A DNA stretch of 64,000 nt from JAEULH01 sp963805915 (GTDB lineage: Bacteria; Pseudomonadota; Alphaproteobacteria; Rhodospirillales; Defluviicoccaceae), in NCBI GenBank assembly GCA_963805915.1, contig CAWDWD010000011.1, positions 372,001 to 436,000 of the forward strand, written 5' to 3'. Position numbers and translations under genes: made by a program. Within the stretch, counting starts at the first letter, position 1; each line of letters begins with the position of its first letter. Shown one piece after another: positions 17,480-26,688 of this stretch. Under the pieces are notes generated by a model. That model saw nothing but the letters and a program-made list of their open reading frames with translations, was not told the origin of the DNA and did not search any database.

Positions 17480-18784
17480 ATGTCCATCCCGGTTGGCGGC
17501 GTCGTAAGGCGCAAGACCGTTCCGGTCAGGATCGGCGATGTCGTCGTCGGCGGTGGTGCTCCTATCGTCGTCCAGTCGATGACCAATACCGATACCGCCG
17601 ACGTCGAGGCGACGGTGGCCCAGGTCGAAGCGCTCGCCCGGGCCGGCTCGGAGCTCGTGCGGATCACCGTCGATCGCGATGACGCCGCGCGCGCCGTGCC
17701 GCGGATTCGCGACAGGCTCGCGGCGCGCGGCGTGCGGATACCGCTGATCGGCGATTTCCACTACATCGGCCACGCCCTGCTGACGCGCTATCCGGAATGC
17801 GCCGAAGCACTCGACAAATATCGGATCAATCCAGGCAACGTCGGCTTTCGCGAGAAGCGCGACCGGCAATTCGCGACCATGATCGAGATCGCCCTGAAGA
17901 ACGATCGCGCGGTTCGCATCGGCGTCAATTGGGGTAGCCTCGATCAGGAACTGTTGTCGCGGCTGATGGACGCCAACGCCGCGTCGCCGGCGCCAAAAAC
18001 GGCGGCCGAGGTAATGCGCGAGGCAATGGTCGTCTCCGCCCTCGACAGCGCCGCCCAGGCCGAGGCGATGGGTATGGGCCGCGACAAGATCGTGCTGTCG
18101 TGCAAGGTCAGCGACGTCCAGCACCTGATCGCGGTTTATTCCGATCTCGCCCGGCGCTGCGACTACGCCTTGCATCTCGGCCTGACCGAGGCGGGCATGG
18201 GCTCGAAGGGCATCGTTGCGTCGAGCGCCGGCATGGCCATTGTGCTGCAACAAGGCATCGGCGATACCATTCGTGTTTCGCTGACGCCGTCGCCCGGCGG
18301 CGACCGCACCGAGGAAGTGATCGTTGCCCAGGAACTCCTTCAGGTGATGGGCCTCCGTTCGTTCGCGCCGCTGGTCACGGCGTGTCCGGGATGCGGGCGA
18401 ACGACAAGCACGGTGTTCCAGGAACTGGCCGAGGACATCCAGGGCTATATTCGCGCGCGGATGCCGGCATGGCGCGAGACCTATCCCGGCGTCGAGACCA
18501 TGGCCGTCGCGGTGATGGGCTGCATCGTCAACGGGCCCGGCGAAAGCAAGCACTCCGACATCGGCATCAGCCTGCCCGGCACCGGCGAGGAACCGGCGGC
18601 ACCGGTGTTCATCGACGGCAGGAAGGCCATGACCCTGCGCGGCCCGACCATTGCGCGCGACTTCCAGGCCATCGTCGAAACCTACGTCGAGTCCCGCTAC
18701 GGCGCGGCACAGTCAGGCGCACAGTCAGGCGCACAGTCAACCGAAGACCGGCGCGCGTCAGCCTCGTCCGCGGCCGCCGGCTAG
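17480..18784 (+). CDS. ispG: 4-hydroxy-3-methylbut-2-en-1-yl diphosphate synthase
   Basis: A protein of 434 residues that carries out the sixth MEP-pathway step using a 4Fe-4S cluster. Seen: VVVQSMTNTDTADVEATVAQ-type start, GDFHYIGHALL, RINPGNVG, RIGVNWGSLD, and cluster ligands in TACPGCGRTTSTVFQEL and VMGCIVNGPGESKHSDIGI. ATG at 17480 has GAGGAG 8 bases upstream. The C terminus ends in a three-copy 12-bp duplication (AQSGAQSGAQST) and an Ala/Ser tail that family members lack. With dxs and ispA at 43-46 kb, three isoprenoid genes are in this window. Confidence 0.97.
   Translation: MSIPVGGVVRRKTVPVRIGDVVVGGGAPIVVQSMTNTDTADVEATVAQVEALARAGSELVRITVDRDDAARAVPRIRDRLAARGVRIPLIGDFHYIGHALLTRYPECAEALDKYRINPGNVGFREKRDRQFATMIEIALKNDRAVRIGVNWGSLDQELLSRLMDANAASPAPKTAAEVMREAMVVSALDSAAQAEAMGMGRDKIVLSCKVSDVQHLIAVYSDLARRCDYALHLGLTEAGMGSKGIVASSAGMAIVLQQGIGDTIRVSLTPSPGGDRTEEVIVAQELLQVMGLRSFAPLVTACPGCGRTTSTVFQELAEDIQGYIRARMPAWRETYPGVETMAVAVMGCIVNGPGESKHSDIGISLPGTGEEPAAPVFIDGRKAMTLRGPTIARDFQAIVETYVESRYGAAQSGAQSGAQSTEDRRASASSAAAG
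18707..18742 (+). repeat. Three tandem 12-bp units at the ispG 3' end
   Basis: The unit gcacagtcaggc occurs at 18707-18718 and 18719-18730, with a variant (gcacagtcaacc) at 18731-18742. It keeps the frame and adds residues to the IspG tail. Confidence 0.9.
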
Positions 18785-18797
18785 ACCGGGCGCGCCG

Positions 18798-20054
18798 ATG
18801 GCCGCTGTTCGCCCCGTTCGCGGCACGCGCGACTATCTGCCGGCGGACAGCCGCGTCCAGCGGTTCATCGAGGCGAAGGCGCACGCGGTCGCCTCGCGCT
18901 ACGGCTATGGCGAGATTTCGACGCCGATTTTCGAGTTTACCGAGGTCTTCGCGCGTACGCTCGGCGATACCTCGGATATCGTTACCAAGGAGATGTACAC
19001 CCTCGTCGATCGCAACGGCGAGGGTCTGACCCTGCGCCCGGAGAATACCGCGGGCGTCGTCCGCGCGGTCATTTCCGGGGGGCTGACACAGCACATTCCG
19101 CTCAAGCTGTTCTACCGCGGCCCGATGTTTCGTTACGAACGGCCGCAGAAGGGCCGCTTGCGGCAGTTCAACCAGGTCGGCGTCGAGCTGCTCGGCATCG
19201 CCGAGCCGGCCGGGGATGTCGAGTGCATCGCCTTGGCTTGGGATATCTTAAGCGCGCTCGGCCTGAGCGAGACGGTGCGGCTGGAGATCAATACGCTCGG
19301 CGATGCCGACAGCCGGCAAGCCTACACGAGCGGATTGGTCGCTTACCTCAAGGCGAACCAAGCGCGGCTCTCCGAAGACAGCCTCACCCGACTGGAGCGC
19401 AATCCGCTGCGGGTGCTCAATTCGAAGGACGCCGCCGACCGCGCGGTGGTGGCCGAAGCGCCCTCCATCCTCGACAGCCTCAACGAGACGTCGCGGTGCT
19501 TTTTCGCCGACGTCCTTGGCGGTCTCGATGCGCTCGGCATCGGTTATCGAATCAACACCAAGCTGGTGCGCGGTCTCGACTATTATGGCCACACCGCCTT
19601 CGAGTTCGTCACCGACGCGCTGGGGGCGCAAGGCACCGTGCTTGCCGGAGGGCGATACGACGGGCTGGCCGAACAGATGGGTGGCCGGCCGCTGCCGGGC
19701 ATCGGCTGGGCGGCCGGCGTCGAGCGGTTGATGATGCTGACGGGCGAGCTCGGCGTCGCCATTCCCACCGCTCCGCGGCCGATCGCGGTGATGCCGCAGA
19801 GCCCGGCTCAGGAAAACGCCGCCCTGCGGCTGGCCCACGATCTGCGCCGCGATGGCTTCACGGTGGACCTGGGCTATGGCGGCGCGCTGGCCAAGCGGCT
19901 GAAGCGCGCCAACAAGATCAACGCACGCATGGCCGTGATCCTCCGCGAGGGCGAGATTGAACGCGCGGTCGCGGCGCTCCGCGACCTCGATTCCGGTACC
20001 CAGGAGGAGATCCCGCTCGATCGACTGGCGGACCGGCTTTCTCCTCATCGTTAG
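18798..20054 (+). CDS. hisS: Histidyl-tRNA synthetase
   Basis: A protein of 418 residues, class II synthetase. Motif 1 region (IFEFTEVFARTLGDTSDIVTKEMY), TLRPENTAGVVRA, motif 2 (MFRYERPQKGRLRQFNQVGVE), the histidine-specific loops LVRGLDYYGHTAFEF and GTVLAGGRYDGL, motif 3 (GIGWAAGVERLMML) and the anticodon-binding domain are complete. ATG at 18798 fits the family start (RPVRGTRDYLP). 13 bases after ispG. Confidence 0.97.
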   Translation: MAAVRPVRGTRDYLPADSRVQRFIEAKAHAVASRYGYGEISTPIFEFTEVFARTLGDTSDIVTKEMYTLVDRNGEGLTLRPENTAGVVRAVISGGLTQHIPLKLFYRGPMFRYERPQKGRLRQFNQVGVELLGIAEPAGDVECIALAWDILSALGLSETVRLEINTLGDADSRQAYTSGLVAYLKANQARLSEDSLTRLERNPLRVLNSKDAADRAVVAEAPSILDSLNETSRCFFADVLGGLDALGIGYRINTKLVRGLDYYGHTAFEFVTDALGAQGTVLAGGRYDGLAEQMGGRPLPGIGWAAGVERLMMLTGELGVAIPTAPRPIAVMPQSPAQENAALRLAHDLRRDGFTVDLGYGGALAKRLKRANKINARMAVILREGEIERAVAALRDLDSGTQEEIPLDRLADRLSPHR

Positions 20055-20085
20055 CACCGCTTTCGTGACCGGCGATGGTGCGCAC

Positions 20086-21369
20086 ATGCGGACGTTCATT
20101 GTTGTCGGCGCCAATCCGCGCTCAAGCTCGCTCGGGGCCCGCGACCGGCTGATTCCGGAGCCGGCGGCGGTGGATGGCCTGCTCGCCCGGCTTCGCGCGT
20201 CAGGCGTGCCGCAGGCCGTCGTGATGACCACGTGCGAGCGGATCGAGGTCTACAGCGTCGCGCCCGAGGGCCGCGCCGAGACCCGCCGGGGCGTCGAGCG
20301 AATTGTCGAGATGTTGGCGCACTTCAGCGCCATGCCGACGGCCGAGGTCGAGCGCCATATTTGTGTTTACACCGGCGATGACGCGGTTCGCCATGTGTTC
20401 GCGGTGGCGGCGACGCTCGACAGCACCGTGATCGGCGATCCGCACCTCATTGCGCAGCTCAAGAGCGCCTACCGCGTGGCGCAACGGGCGGGCTCGCTCG
20501 GCGAGGAGCTGGATGGGCTGTTGCAGGCCGCCTTCGCCGCCGCCAAGCACGCCCGCGCCGAGACCGCGATCGGCAAGGCGCCGGTGTCGCTGGCCGCCGC
20601 CGCCGTCGATCTCGCGCGCCGCGTTCATGGCGACCTGGCGGAGGTTCGTGCTCTCCTGCTCGGTATCTCGGACATCGGCGAGGTGATTTCCGCAGCGCTG
20701 CGCGCGGCCGGACTCGCGAACCTGACGCTCGTCCACCCGAACGCGGCGCGCGCCGAGGACGCGGCCCGCCAGCTCGATTGTCACCTCGCCGCCTATCCGC
20801 CGCCGGCGGGCGAACTGGCGCACGCCGATATCATCGTCGGCTGTCTTGGCGCCCGCCGGTATGTCATAGTTCCCGACGCGGTCGAACGGGCGCTGCGGGC
20901 GCGCCGCTACCGGCCGTTGCTGCTTGTCGATACGGCGGTGCCCGGCGATGTCGATCCCGCGGTCAATGCGATCGATGCCGCGTTTCTTTATGATCTCGAC
21001 GATCTCGAAAAGGTCGCGCGGATCGGCCGCGGCTCGCGCGAAAGCGAAGCGGCGCGCGCCCGCGCGATTGTCGAGCAGGAGGCGTGCGCGTTCTTGCGCC
21101 GGCGGGCAGAGCGGGCGGCGGTGCCGGTCCTGAACGCATTGCGTGGGCGCTTCGAGGCGTCGCGCGACATCGCCTTGCGCGATGCCGGCGGCGATGCCGA
21201 AAAGGCCACGCGACTGCTCATCAATCGCCTTTTGCACAGGCCTTCGACGGCGTTGCGCGCGGCGGCGGACACGGCCGCCGGCGAAGGCGCCGCGGATCTC
21301 GAGGAGTTTGAAAGGGCGCTGACGAGGTTGTTCGGCCTCGATGGCGCACCGGGGGAGACCGACGAATGA
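20086..21369 (+). CDS. hemA: Divergent glutamyl-tRNA reductase
   Basis: A protein of 427 residues aligned along its whole length with GluTR, which makes glutamate-1-semialdehyde from Glu-tRNA for tetrapyrroles. The catalytic Cys50 (VMTTCERIEVYSV; usual TCNRTE), Arg52, the conserved His (about 103, VRHVFAVAATLDS), AETAIGKAPVSLAAAAVDLA, VDTAVPGDVDPAV, FLYDLDDLEKVA and a C-terminal dimerisation helix are visible. Unusual: GLDSLVLGEPQ becomes TLDSTVIGDPH, and the NADPH loop GxGxMG reads GISDIG (193-198). Most alphaproteobacteria use ALA synthase, so this is unexpected; the order hemA-prfA-prmC matches gammaproteobacteria. ATG at 20086 chosen because VGANPRSSS is the family start; ATGA overlap with prfA. 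Confidence 0.8.
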   Translation: MRTFIVVGANPRSSSLGARDRLIPEPAAVDGLLARLRASGVPQAVVMTTCERIEVYSVAPEGRAETRRGVERIVEMLAHFSAMPTAEVERHICVYTGDDAVRHVFAVAATLDSTVIGDPHLIAQLKSAYRVAQRAGSLGEELDGLLQAAFAAAKHARAETAIGKAPVSLAAAAVDLARRVHGDLAEVRALLLGISDIGEVISAALRAAGLANLTLVHPNAARAEDAARQLDCHLAAYPPPAGELAHADIIVGCLGARRYVIVPDAVERALRARRYRPLLLVDTAVPGDVDPAVNAIDAAFLYDLDDLEKVARIGRGSRESEAARARAIVEQEACAFLRRRAERAAVPVLNALRGRFEASRDIALRDAGGDAEKATRLLINRLLHRPSTALRAAADTAAGEGAADLEEFERALTRLFGLDGAPGETDE

Positions 21370-22439
21370 AGTTCGACGAAAAGTTTGACCGCCTGCTCGA
21401 TCATTATGCCGAAATCGGTGCGCAATTGGCGGACCCGGGTACGGTCGGCGGTGAGAATTTTCCACGGCTGTCGAAGGAGTACGCCGATCTCGGGACGGTC
21501 GTTCACGCGCTTGAAGCCTACCGCCGCGCCGTGACCGAGGCCGCCGAGCTGGAAGTCCTGGCGGCGGACGAGGACGGCGATCCGGACCTCCGGCAAATGG
21601 CTCGAGACGAACTCCAGGCGGCCCGCCAGAAGCTGCCCGCGCTCGAACACGATGTCCGTTTGCTGTTGATCCCGAAGGATGAAGCCGACGAGAAGAACGC
21701 GATCATCGAGGTTCGCGCCGGCACCGGCGGCGAGGAGGCGGCGCTGTTCGCCTCCAGCCTGTTTCGGATGTATCAGCGCTACGCCGAGATCAAGCACTGG
21801 AAGTTCGAGATCCTGAGCGTGAACGAAACCGGGATCGGCGGTCTCAAGGAAGCGACGGCGGAAATATCCGGCCGCGGCGTGTTCGCCAAGCTCAAGTTCG
21901 AATCCGGTGTCCATCGCGTTCAGCGGGTGCCCGAGACCGAGGCGAGCGGGCGGATTCATACGTCGGCCGCGACCGTCGCGGTGCTGCCCGAAGCCGAGGA
22001 GGTCGACATCAAGATCGAGGAGAAGGATCTGCGCATCGACGTCTTTCGCGCGAGCGGCCCCGGCGGCCAGTCCGTCAACACAACCGACAGCGCGGTGCGC
22101 CTGACCCATATCCCGACCGGAATCGTCGTCTCCCAACAAGACGAGAAGTCGCAGCACAAGAACAGGGCCAAGGGCATGAAGATCCTGCGCGCGCGCGTCT
22201 ACGATCTGGAACGCGAACGCGCCAATGCCGAGCGGGCGGCGAGCCGAAAAAGCCAGGTCGGCACCGGCGACCGCTCGCAACGGATCAGAACTTACAATTT
22301 TCCTCAGTCGCGGGTGACCGATCACCGCATCGGGCTGACCTTGCACAAGCTGGAGCAGGTGCTCAACGGCGATCTCGACGAGATCATCGACGCGCTGATC
22401 GCCGAGGATCAGGCCGCCCATCTGGCCGAGGCGCAGTGA
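21366..22439 (+). CDS. prfA: Peptide chain release factor 1
   Basis: A protein of 357 residues that releases peptides at UAA/UAG. The GGQ catalytic motif is in RASGPGGQSVNTTDSAVRL, GTGGEEAALFASSLFRMY and the stop-codon reading RVPETEASGRIHTSAATVAV (PxT-type) are intact. The ATG overlaps the hemA stop, and its own stop overlaps prmC; PrmC methylates the GGQ glutamine of this protein, so the pair are a functional unit. Confidence 0.98.
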   Translation: MKFDEKFDRLLDHYAEIGAQLADPGTVGGENFPRLSKEYADLGTVVHALEAYRRAVTEAAELEVLAADEDGDPDLRQMARDELQAARQKLPALEHDVRLLLIPKDEADEKNAIIEVRAGTGGEEAALFASSLFRMYQRYAEIKHWKFEILSVNETGIGGLKEATAEISGRGVFAKLKFESGVHRVQRVPETEASGRIHTSAATVAVLPEAEEVDIKIEEKDLRIDVFRASGPGGQSVNTTDSAVRLTHIPTGIVVSQQDEKSQHKNRAKGMKILRARVYDLERERANAERAASRKSQVGTGDRSQRIRTYNFPQSRVTDHRIGLTLHKLEQVLNGDLDEIIDALIAEDQAAHLAEAQ

Positions 22440-23320
22440 GCAGTTCAACCAACATCTCAATCGGGGCGCCACCCGCGACGATCGCTGAGCTCATGCGCGC
22501 CGCGGCGGCCGTGCTCGCCGCTGCCAAGGTGGCGTCGCCGCGGCTGGAAGCGCGCCTGCTTTTGGGCCGTGCCCTCGACCTCGCGCCCGAGATCGTGTTC
22601 AGCCACCCCGAGCGGGCGGTCGCGCCGGGCGAAGCCGCGCGGCTCGACGGCTTGATCGCGCGCCGGCGGGGCGGTGAACCGATGGCCTATATTCTTGGCG
22701 AGCGGGAGTTCTGGAGCCTTGCGTTCCGCGTCACGGCGGACGTCCTGATTCCGCGGCCTGACACCGAGGTCGTCGTCGAGACCGCGTTGCGTGCGGTGGC
22801 CAGGCTTGACCGGCCGCTTCGGATGATTGACCTCGGCACCGGCAGCGGCTGTATTCTCCTGGCGTTGCTGAGCGAATTGCCCACGGCCACGGGGATCGGC
22901 GTCGATTGCCGCGAAAAGGCGGCGGCCGTCGCGCGCGACAATGCTCGCCGGTTGAACCTCGAGCAGCGCTCCGCGTTTGTGTGCGGCGATTGGGCCACCT
23001 GCGTTGACGCGAGATTCGACCTGGTCGTCAGCAATCCGCCCTATATCGCGGACGGCGATCATGCGGGGCTTGAAGTCGGTGTTCGCGATTTCGAACCGGA
23101 GGTCGCGCTGCGTGGCGGCGCCGACGGGCTGTCGGCCTACCGCCGCTTGGGCCCCGAGCTTGCGCGGCTCCTCGCTCCCGGCGCGTCCGCTGTCGTCGAG
23201 GTCGGCGAGGACCAGGCAGCCGGCGTTTCGGCGCTCATGGCCTCGTTCGCCCTCGAAACGCTCGAAGTCGGCCGCGACCTGGCGGGCAGGGAGCGTTGTT
23301 TGCGACTTGTCGCCCAATAG
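22436..23320 (+). CDS. prmC: Release factor glutamine methyltransferase
   Basis: A protein of 294 residues. N5-glutamine methylation of RF1/RF2. SAM motif MIDLGTGSGCILLALLSELP and the amide-binding NPPY motif (LVVSNPPYIADGD) are intact, as are GEREFWSLAFRVTADVLIPRPDTE features of the family. GTG start overlaps the prfA stop (GTGA). End of the operon; a 236-bp gap follows. Confidence 0.97.
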   Translation: MSSSTNISIGAPPATIAELMRAAAAVLAAAKVASPRLEARLLLGRALDLAPEIVFSHPERAVAPGEAARLDGLIARRRGGEPMAYILGEREFWSLAFRVTADVLIPRPDTEVVVETALRAVARLDRPLRMIDLGTGSGCILLALLSELPTATGIGVDCREKAAAVARDNARRLNLEQRSAFVCGDWATCVDARFDLVVSNPPYIADGDHAGLEVGVRDFEPEVALRGGADGLSAYRRLGPELARLLAPGASAVVEVGEDQAAGVSALMASFALETLEVGRDLAGRERCLRLVAQ

Positions 23321-23556
23321 TCCTACCCCATAGCGAGGAGGTTGAAAAAATGGCTTGGAAAGCAAACGGTTCCCGACTACCTTGATGCTCATGAGCTGTA
23401 GATTGCGCCGCTGAAGAGCGTTCTTCGGGGTGCCGCCGGCTTCCAAGCCCCGTTTGAACGTATTGATCCCCGAAGCATGTAATGCGGAGGGTTGCCAGCG
23501 GGCGTAGGCACGAAGCGATCATTCGGCTATCGGCCTCATTAAACTCATTAGGTGAA

Positions 23557-23955
23557 ATGAAACATATTCCTACGAATCCGAGACGGGGGCGCAGCCGTGG
23601 CAATGGAAGGCGCAATCCGGGGTCGCTGAAGACACAGACATTCGAGAGCAGCGGACCCGAGGGCAAGATCCGCGGCACGGCGCAACAAGTACTCGATCGC
23701 TATCTTATTCTCGGCCGCGATGCCGCCTCCGCCGGCGATCCGGTCGCCGCGGAAGGTTTCTATCAGTTCGCCGAACATTACTACCGCATCATCAGCGCCG
23801 CCGAGAAAAGCAATGGCGGCGGCGAACGGGGCGCGGAGCGAAATCCTCAGCGCGATGGCGAGGCACAGCCCGGCGAAGCGGTTCGTGATGGCGAGTCCCG
23901 GGGCGTAGCGGTCAAGGATGCATTGGCCGAAGAGCCCGAGCCGGCTCAATTGTAG
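23557..23955 (+). CDS. DUF4167 domain protein
   Basis: A protein of 132 residues. The domain GPEGKIRGTAQQVLDRYLIL, ARDAASAGDPVAAE-like stretch and YQFAEHYYRIIS are the hallmark of DUF4167, an alphaproteobacterial family usually downstream of prmC and proposed to bind RNA because of its basic, Asn/Arg/Gly-rich N terminus (NPRRGRSRGNGRRNPGS here). Function unknown. The ATG at 23557 was preferred: GGTGA upstream and MKHIPTNP begins the basic region. Confidence 0.88.
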   Translation: MKHIPTNPRRGRSRGNGRRNPGSLKTQTFESSGPEGKIRGTAQQVLDRYLILGRDAASAGDPVAAEGFYQFAEHYYRIISAAEKSNGGGERGAERNPQRDGEAQPGEAVRDGESRGVAVKDALAEEPEPAQL

Positions 23956-24036
23956 TCGTCGACCGGTTGCCGAAAATTCCGCCTTTGCCGTGACTCCGGC
24001 GCTGCCGTGACTCCTGACGCTGCCGCGGCGCGGTGC

Positions 24037-25002
24037 ATGACATCTCCTTGCGACGCAAGGCTCGTCCTCGCCGGAAAGCGTGTCTGGGTCGCCGGCCACA
24101 AGGGCATGGTCGGTTCCGCGCTGGTCGAACGCCTCGGGCAAGAAGGCTGCGAGATCCTGTCGGTCGAACGGGCCGATGTCGATCTGCGCCGCCAAGCGCG
24201 GACAGAACGTTGGCTTGCCGCCAACCGGCCTCATCTCATCATCATCGCCGCCGGCATCGTCGGCGGCATCGAGGCCAATCGGTCTCGGCCAGCTGAGTTC
24301 ATCTACGACAATCTCGCCATCGCGACGAACATCATCCATGCCGCCTGGCGGCTTGGCGTCGAGAAGCTTGTGCTCATTGGCTCATCGGCGGTCTATCCGC
24401 CGTCCGCGCCACAGCCGATAAGCGAGGATGCCTTGTTGACGGCTCCGCTCGATCCGACCCACGAGTGGTACGCCACGGCCAAGATTGCCGGAATAAAGCT
24501 ATGCCAAGCTTATCGCGCGCAGTATGGATGTGACTTTGTTGCGGCGCAGCCGACGAACCTGTATGGACCGGGAGCGCGCTTCAATTTAAACTCCAGCCAT
24601 GTCATTCCGGCACTTCTTGCCAAGGCGCACGAAGCAAAACAGACCAAGCGGGCGTCGATAACCGTATGGGGAACAGGCGCCGCTCGGCGTGAATTTTTGT
24701 TTGTTCGCGACGTTGCCGACGCGATTATTCATTTGACGAAGCACTATTCGGGGGCCGCGCCCATCAATATCGGGACCGCAACAGATCTGACTGTTCACGA
24801 ACTCGCGCAGACGGTATGCAAGGTGGTCGGGTTTGACGGGAATATCGTTTTCGATCGCTCCAAGCCGGATGGCCCGCCACGGAGGCTGCTCGATGTCTCC
24901 CGTTTGACCGCTCTCGGCTGGCGGGCCGGCACCACGCTGGAAGCTGGACTGAGCGAAACGTACGAGTGGTTTCGGAGCCGACCGGAGATGGTCCGCCGCT
25001 GA
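24037..25002 (+). CDS. fcl: GDP-L-fucose synthase
   Basis: A protein of 321 residues, equal in length to the E. coli enzyme. It makes GDP-L-fucose from the 4-keto-6-deoxymannose intermediate. Seen: Rossmann loop VWVAGHKGMVGSALVERLG, GIVGGIEANRSRPAEFIYDN, LIGSSAVYP, the YxxxK pair in EWYATAKIAGIKLC, and PTNLYGPGARFNL. The partner GDP-mannose dehydratase is not in the window. With the GMC oxidoreductase, autokinase and epimerase it outlines a surface-polysaccharide region. Confidence 0.93.
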   Translation: MTSPCDARLVLAGKRVWVAGHKGMVGSALVERLGQEGCEILSVERADVDLRRQARTERWLAANRPHLIIIAAGIVGGIEANRSRPAEFIYDNLAIATNIIHAAWRLGVEKLVLIGSSAVYPPSAPQPISEDALLTAPLDPTHEWYATAKIAGIKLCQAYRAQYGCDFVAAQPTNLYGPGARFNLNSSHVIPALLAKAHEAKQTKRASITVWGTGAARREFLFVRDVADAIIHLTKHYSGAAPINIGTATDLTVHELAQTVCKVVGFDGNIVFDRSKPDGPPRRLLDVSRLTALGWRAGTTLEAGLSETYEWFRSRPEMVRR

Positions 25003-25065
25003 AAGCGCGGCGGGGAGGCAAGGAAATGAAGTGATTAGCATCAGCCGGAAGTCGGGTTATCGCCA

Positions 25066-26661
25066 ATGTTGATAGACGCCCGAACGGTTGACGAAAACGT
25101 CAACCTCGAAACGGACGTGTGCATTATCGGGGGAGGCGCCGGGGGAATCACGCTTGCCCGCGAGTTCAACGGCCAATCGGTCCGCGTGTGCCTGCTGGAA
25201 AGCGGCGGCCTGAACGCCGAGCGCGAGACGCAGTCGCTCTACGAGGGCGAGAGCGTCGGGCTTCCCTATGAGCTCGATTCGACCCGCTCGCGTTATTTCG
25301 GTGGCAGTACGAACTGCTGGGGCGGCTTTTCACGGCCGTTTCAGCCCATTCACTTCACCAAGCGCGAATGGGTGCCGCACAGCGGCTGGCCATTTACCTA
25401 CGATCAACTCGACCCGTTCTACACCCGCGCCCACCAGGTCTGCGGCCTGCCCTTGGGCAAGTATGGCGTCGACGTTTGGGAACGCGAGCTGAACGGCGAA
25501 AACCTGAAGGTACTGCCGTTCCCCAACCACGACGTCGTTTCGCGAATGATCCAGACGAACAAGGAGCGGCGGCGCTTCGGTCAGGTTTTCCGCGACGAGT
25601 TGAAGGCGAGCGGCAACGTTTCGGTATATCTTCACGCCAACGTCGTCGATATCCAGGCCGACGAGATCGGCCACAAGGTATCGCGTGTCCGTGTCGCCTG
25701 CCTTGACGGCCGCAGGTTCTGGGTCTCGGCCAAGATTTTCGTGCTGGCCGCCGGGGGCATCGAAAACGCCAGGCTGCTGCTGGCGTCCAACACCGCCAAC
25801 GCGCAAGGTCTCGCCAACGAATACGATCTGGTTGGCCGTTACTTCATGGAGCATGCGTCCTTTCCCTCGGGCAAGATCAAGTTCTCGAACCCGAAGGCGA
25901 CGCACGATATTCACGATACAAAGTACGCCGTCGTTCGCTTGCCGGTGGCGGCGCAAATCGAGCTCGACGAAGAAACCCAGCGCCGCGAGAAAATCCTCGA
26001 TTCGGCGACATTCATCGAGTCCATTTTCAGGGGCGAACGCAATGTCGGCACCGAGGTGCTGAAGGCCTTCTACAAGGACGTGCGCAGCGGCTTCGTTCCC
26101 AAGGATCTCGCCAAGGGTATCGGCAAGATGGTGCTCAATGTCGGCAGCGTCTCGCTGTTTGTCTTGGGTTACCTCTCGCGCTCGAAGAAGCTGTTGCAGC
26201 ATTACCAGATGATGACGCTGATCGAACCGGCGCCCAACCCCGACAGCCGGGTCATGCTGAGCCATCACCGCGACAAACTCGGCATGAACCAGGTACGTCT
26301 TGACTGGCGCCTGACCGACCTCGATCAGCACACCGTGCGGCGGACGATCGAGATTCTCCGCGACAAGACGGCCGCGGCCGGGATCGGCCAGATCACAATC
26401 GACTTGCCGCTGCACACCATTCAGGACGTCAACGAACTGCATTGGGTCTGGCACCACATGGGCACAACCCGGATGCACGTCGACCCGAAGCAGGGCGTGG
26501 TCGACGGCAACTGCCGCGCCCACGGTATCGCCAATCTGTTCGTCGCCGGCAGCTCGGTATTCCCGACGGCCGGCAACAACACCCCGACCATGACGATTAT
26601 CGCCCTGGCGCTACGGCTGTCCGACCACCTCAAGACCATCCTCGGAGAACGCCGGCTCTGA
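25066..26661 (+). CDS. GMC-family FAD-dependent oxidoreductase
   Basis: A protein of 531 residues. N-terminal FAD loop VCIIGGGAGGITLAREF, the substrate cap with STNCWGGFSRPF and HSGWPFTYDQLDPFY, and the C-terminal GMC_oxred_C domain with the catalytic His region ELHWVWHHMGTTRMHVDP and FVAGSSVFPTAGNNTPTMT. Long branch of GMC enzymes often found with polysaccharide genes; substrate is probably an alcohol or sugar, but is not known. 63 bases after fcl, same strand. Confidence 0.9.
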   Translation: MLIDARTVDENVNLETDVCIIGGGAGGITLAREFNGQSVRVCLLESGGLNAERETQSLYEGESVGLPYELDSTRSRYFGGSTNCWGGFSRPFQPIHFTKREWVPHSGWPFTYDQLDPFYTRAHQVCGLPLGKYGVDVWERELNGENLKVLPFPNHDVVSRMIQTNKERRRFGQVFRDELKASGNVSVYLHANVVDIQADEIGHKVSRVRVACLDGRRFWVSAKIFVLAAGGIENARLLLASNTANAQGLANEYDLVGRYFMEHASFPSGKIKFSNPKATHDIHDTKYAVVRLPVAAQIELDEETQRREKILDSATFIESIFRGERNVGTEVLKAFYKDVRSGFVPKDLAKGIGKMVLNVGSVSLFVLGYLSRSKKLLQHYQMMTLIEPAPNPDSRVMLSHHRDKLGMNQVRLDWRLTDLDQHTVRRTIEILRDKTAAAGIGQITIDLPLHTIQDVNELHWVWHHMGTTRMHVDPKQGVVDGNCRAHGIANLFVAGSSVFPTAGNNTPTMTIIALALRLSDHLKTILGERRL

Positions 26662-26688
26662 TCCCGGCAACCAAAAGCGACCGCGGCG

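Noticed and set aside
23321..23556. Possible small ORF (atggcttggaaagc, 11 codons) after prmC
   Set aside because: A GAGGAGG site precedes it, but eleven codons with no other support is not enough.
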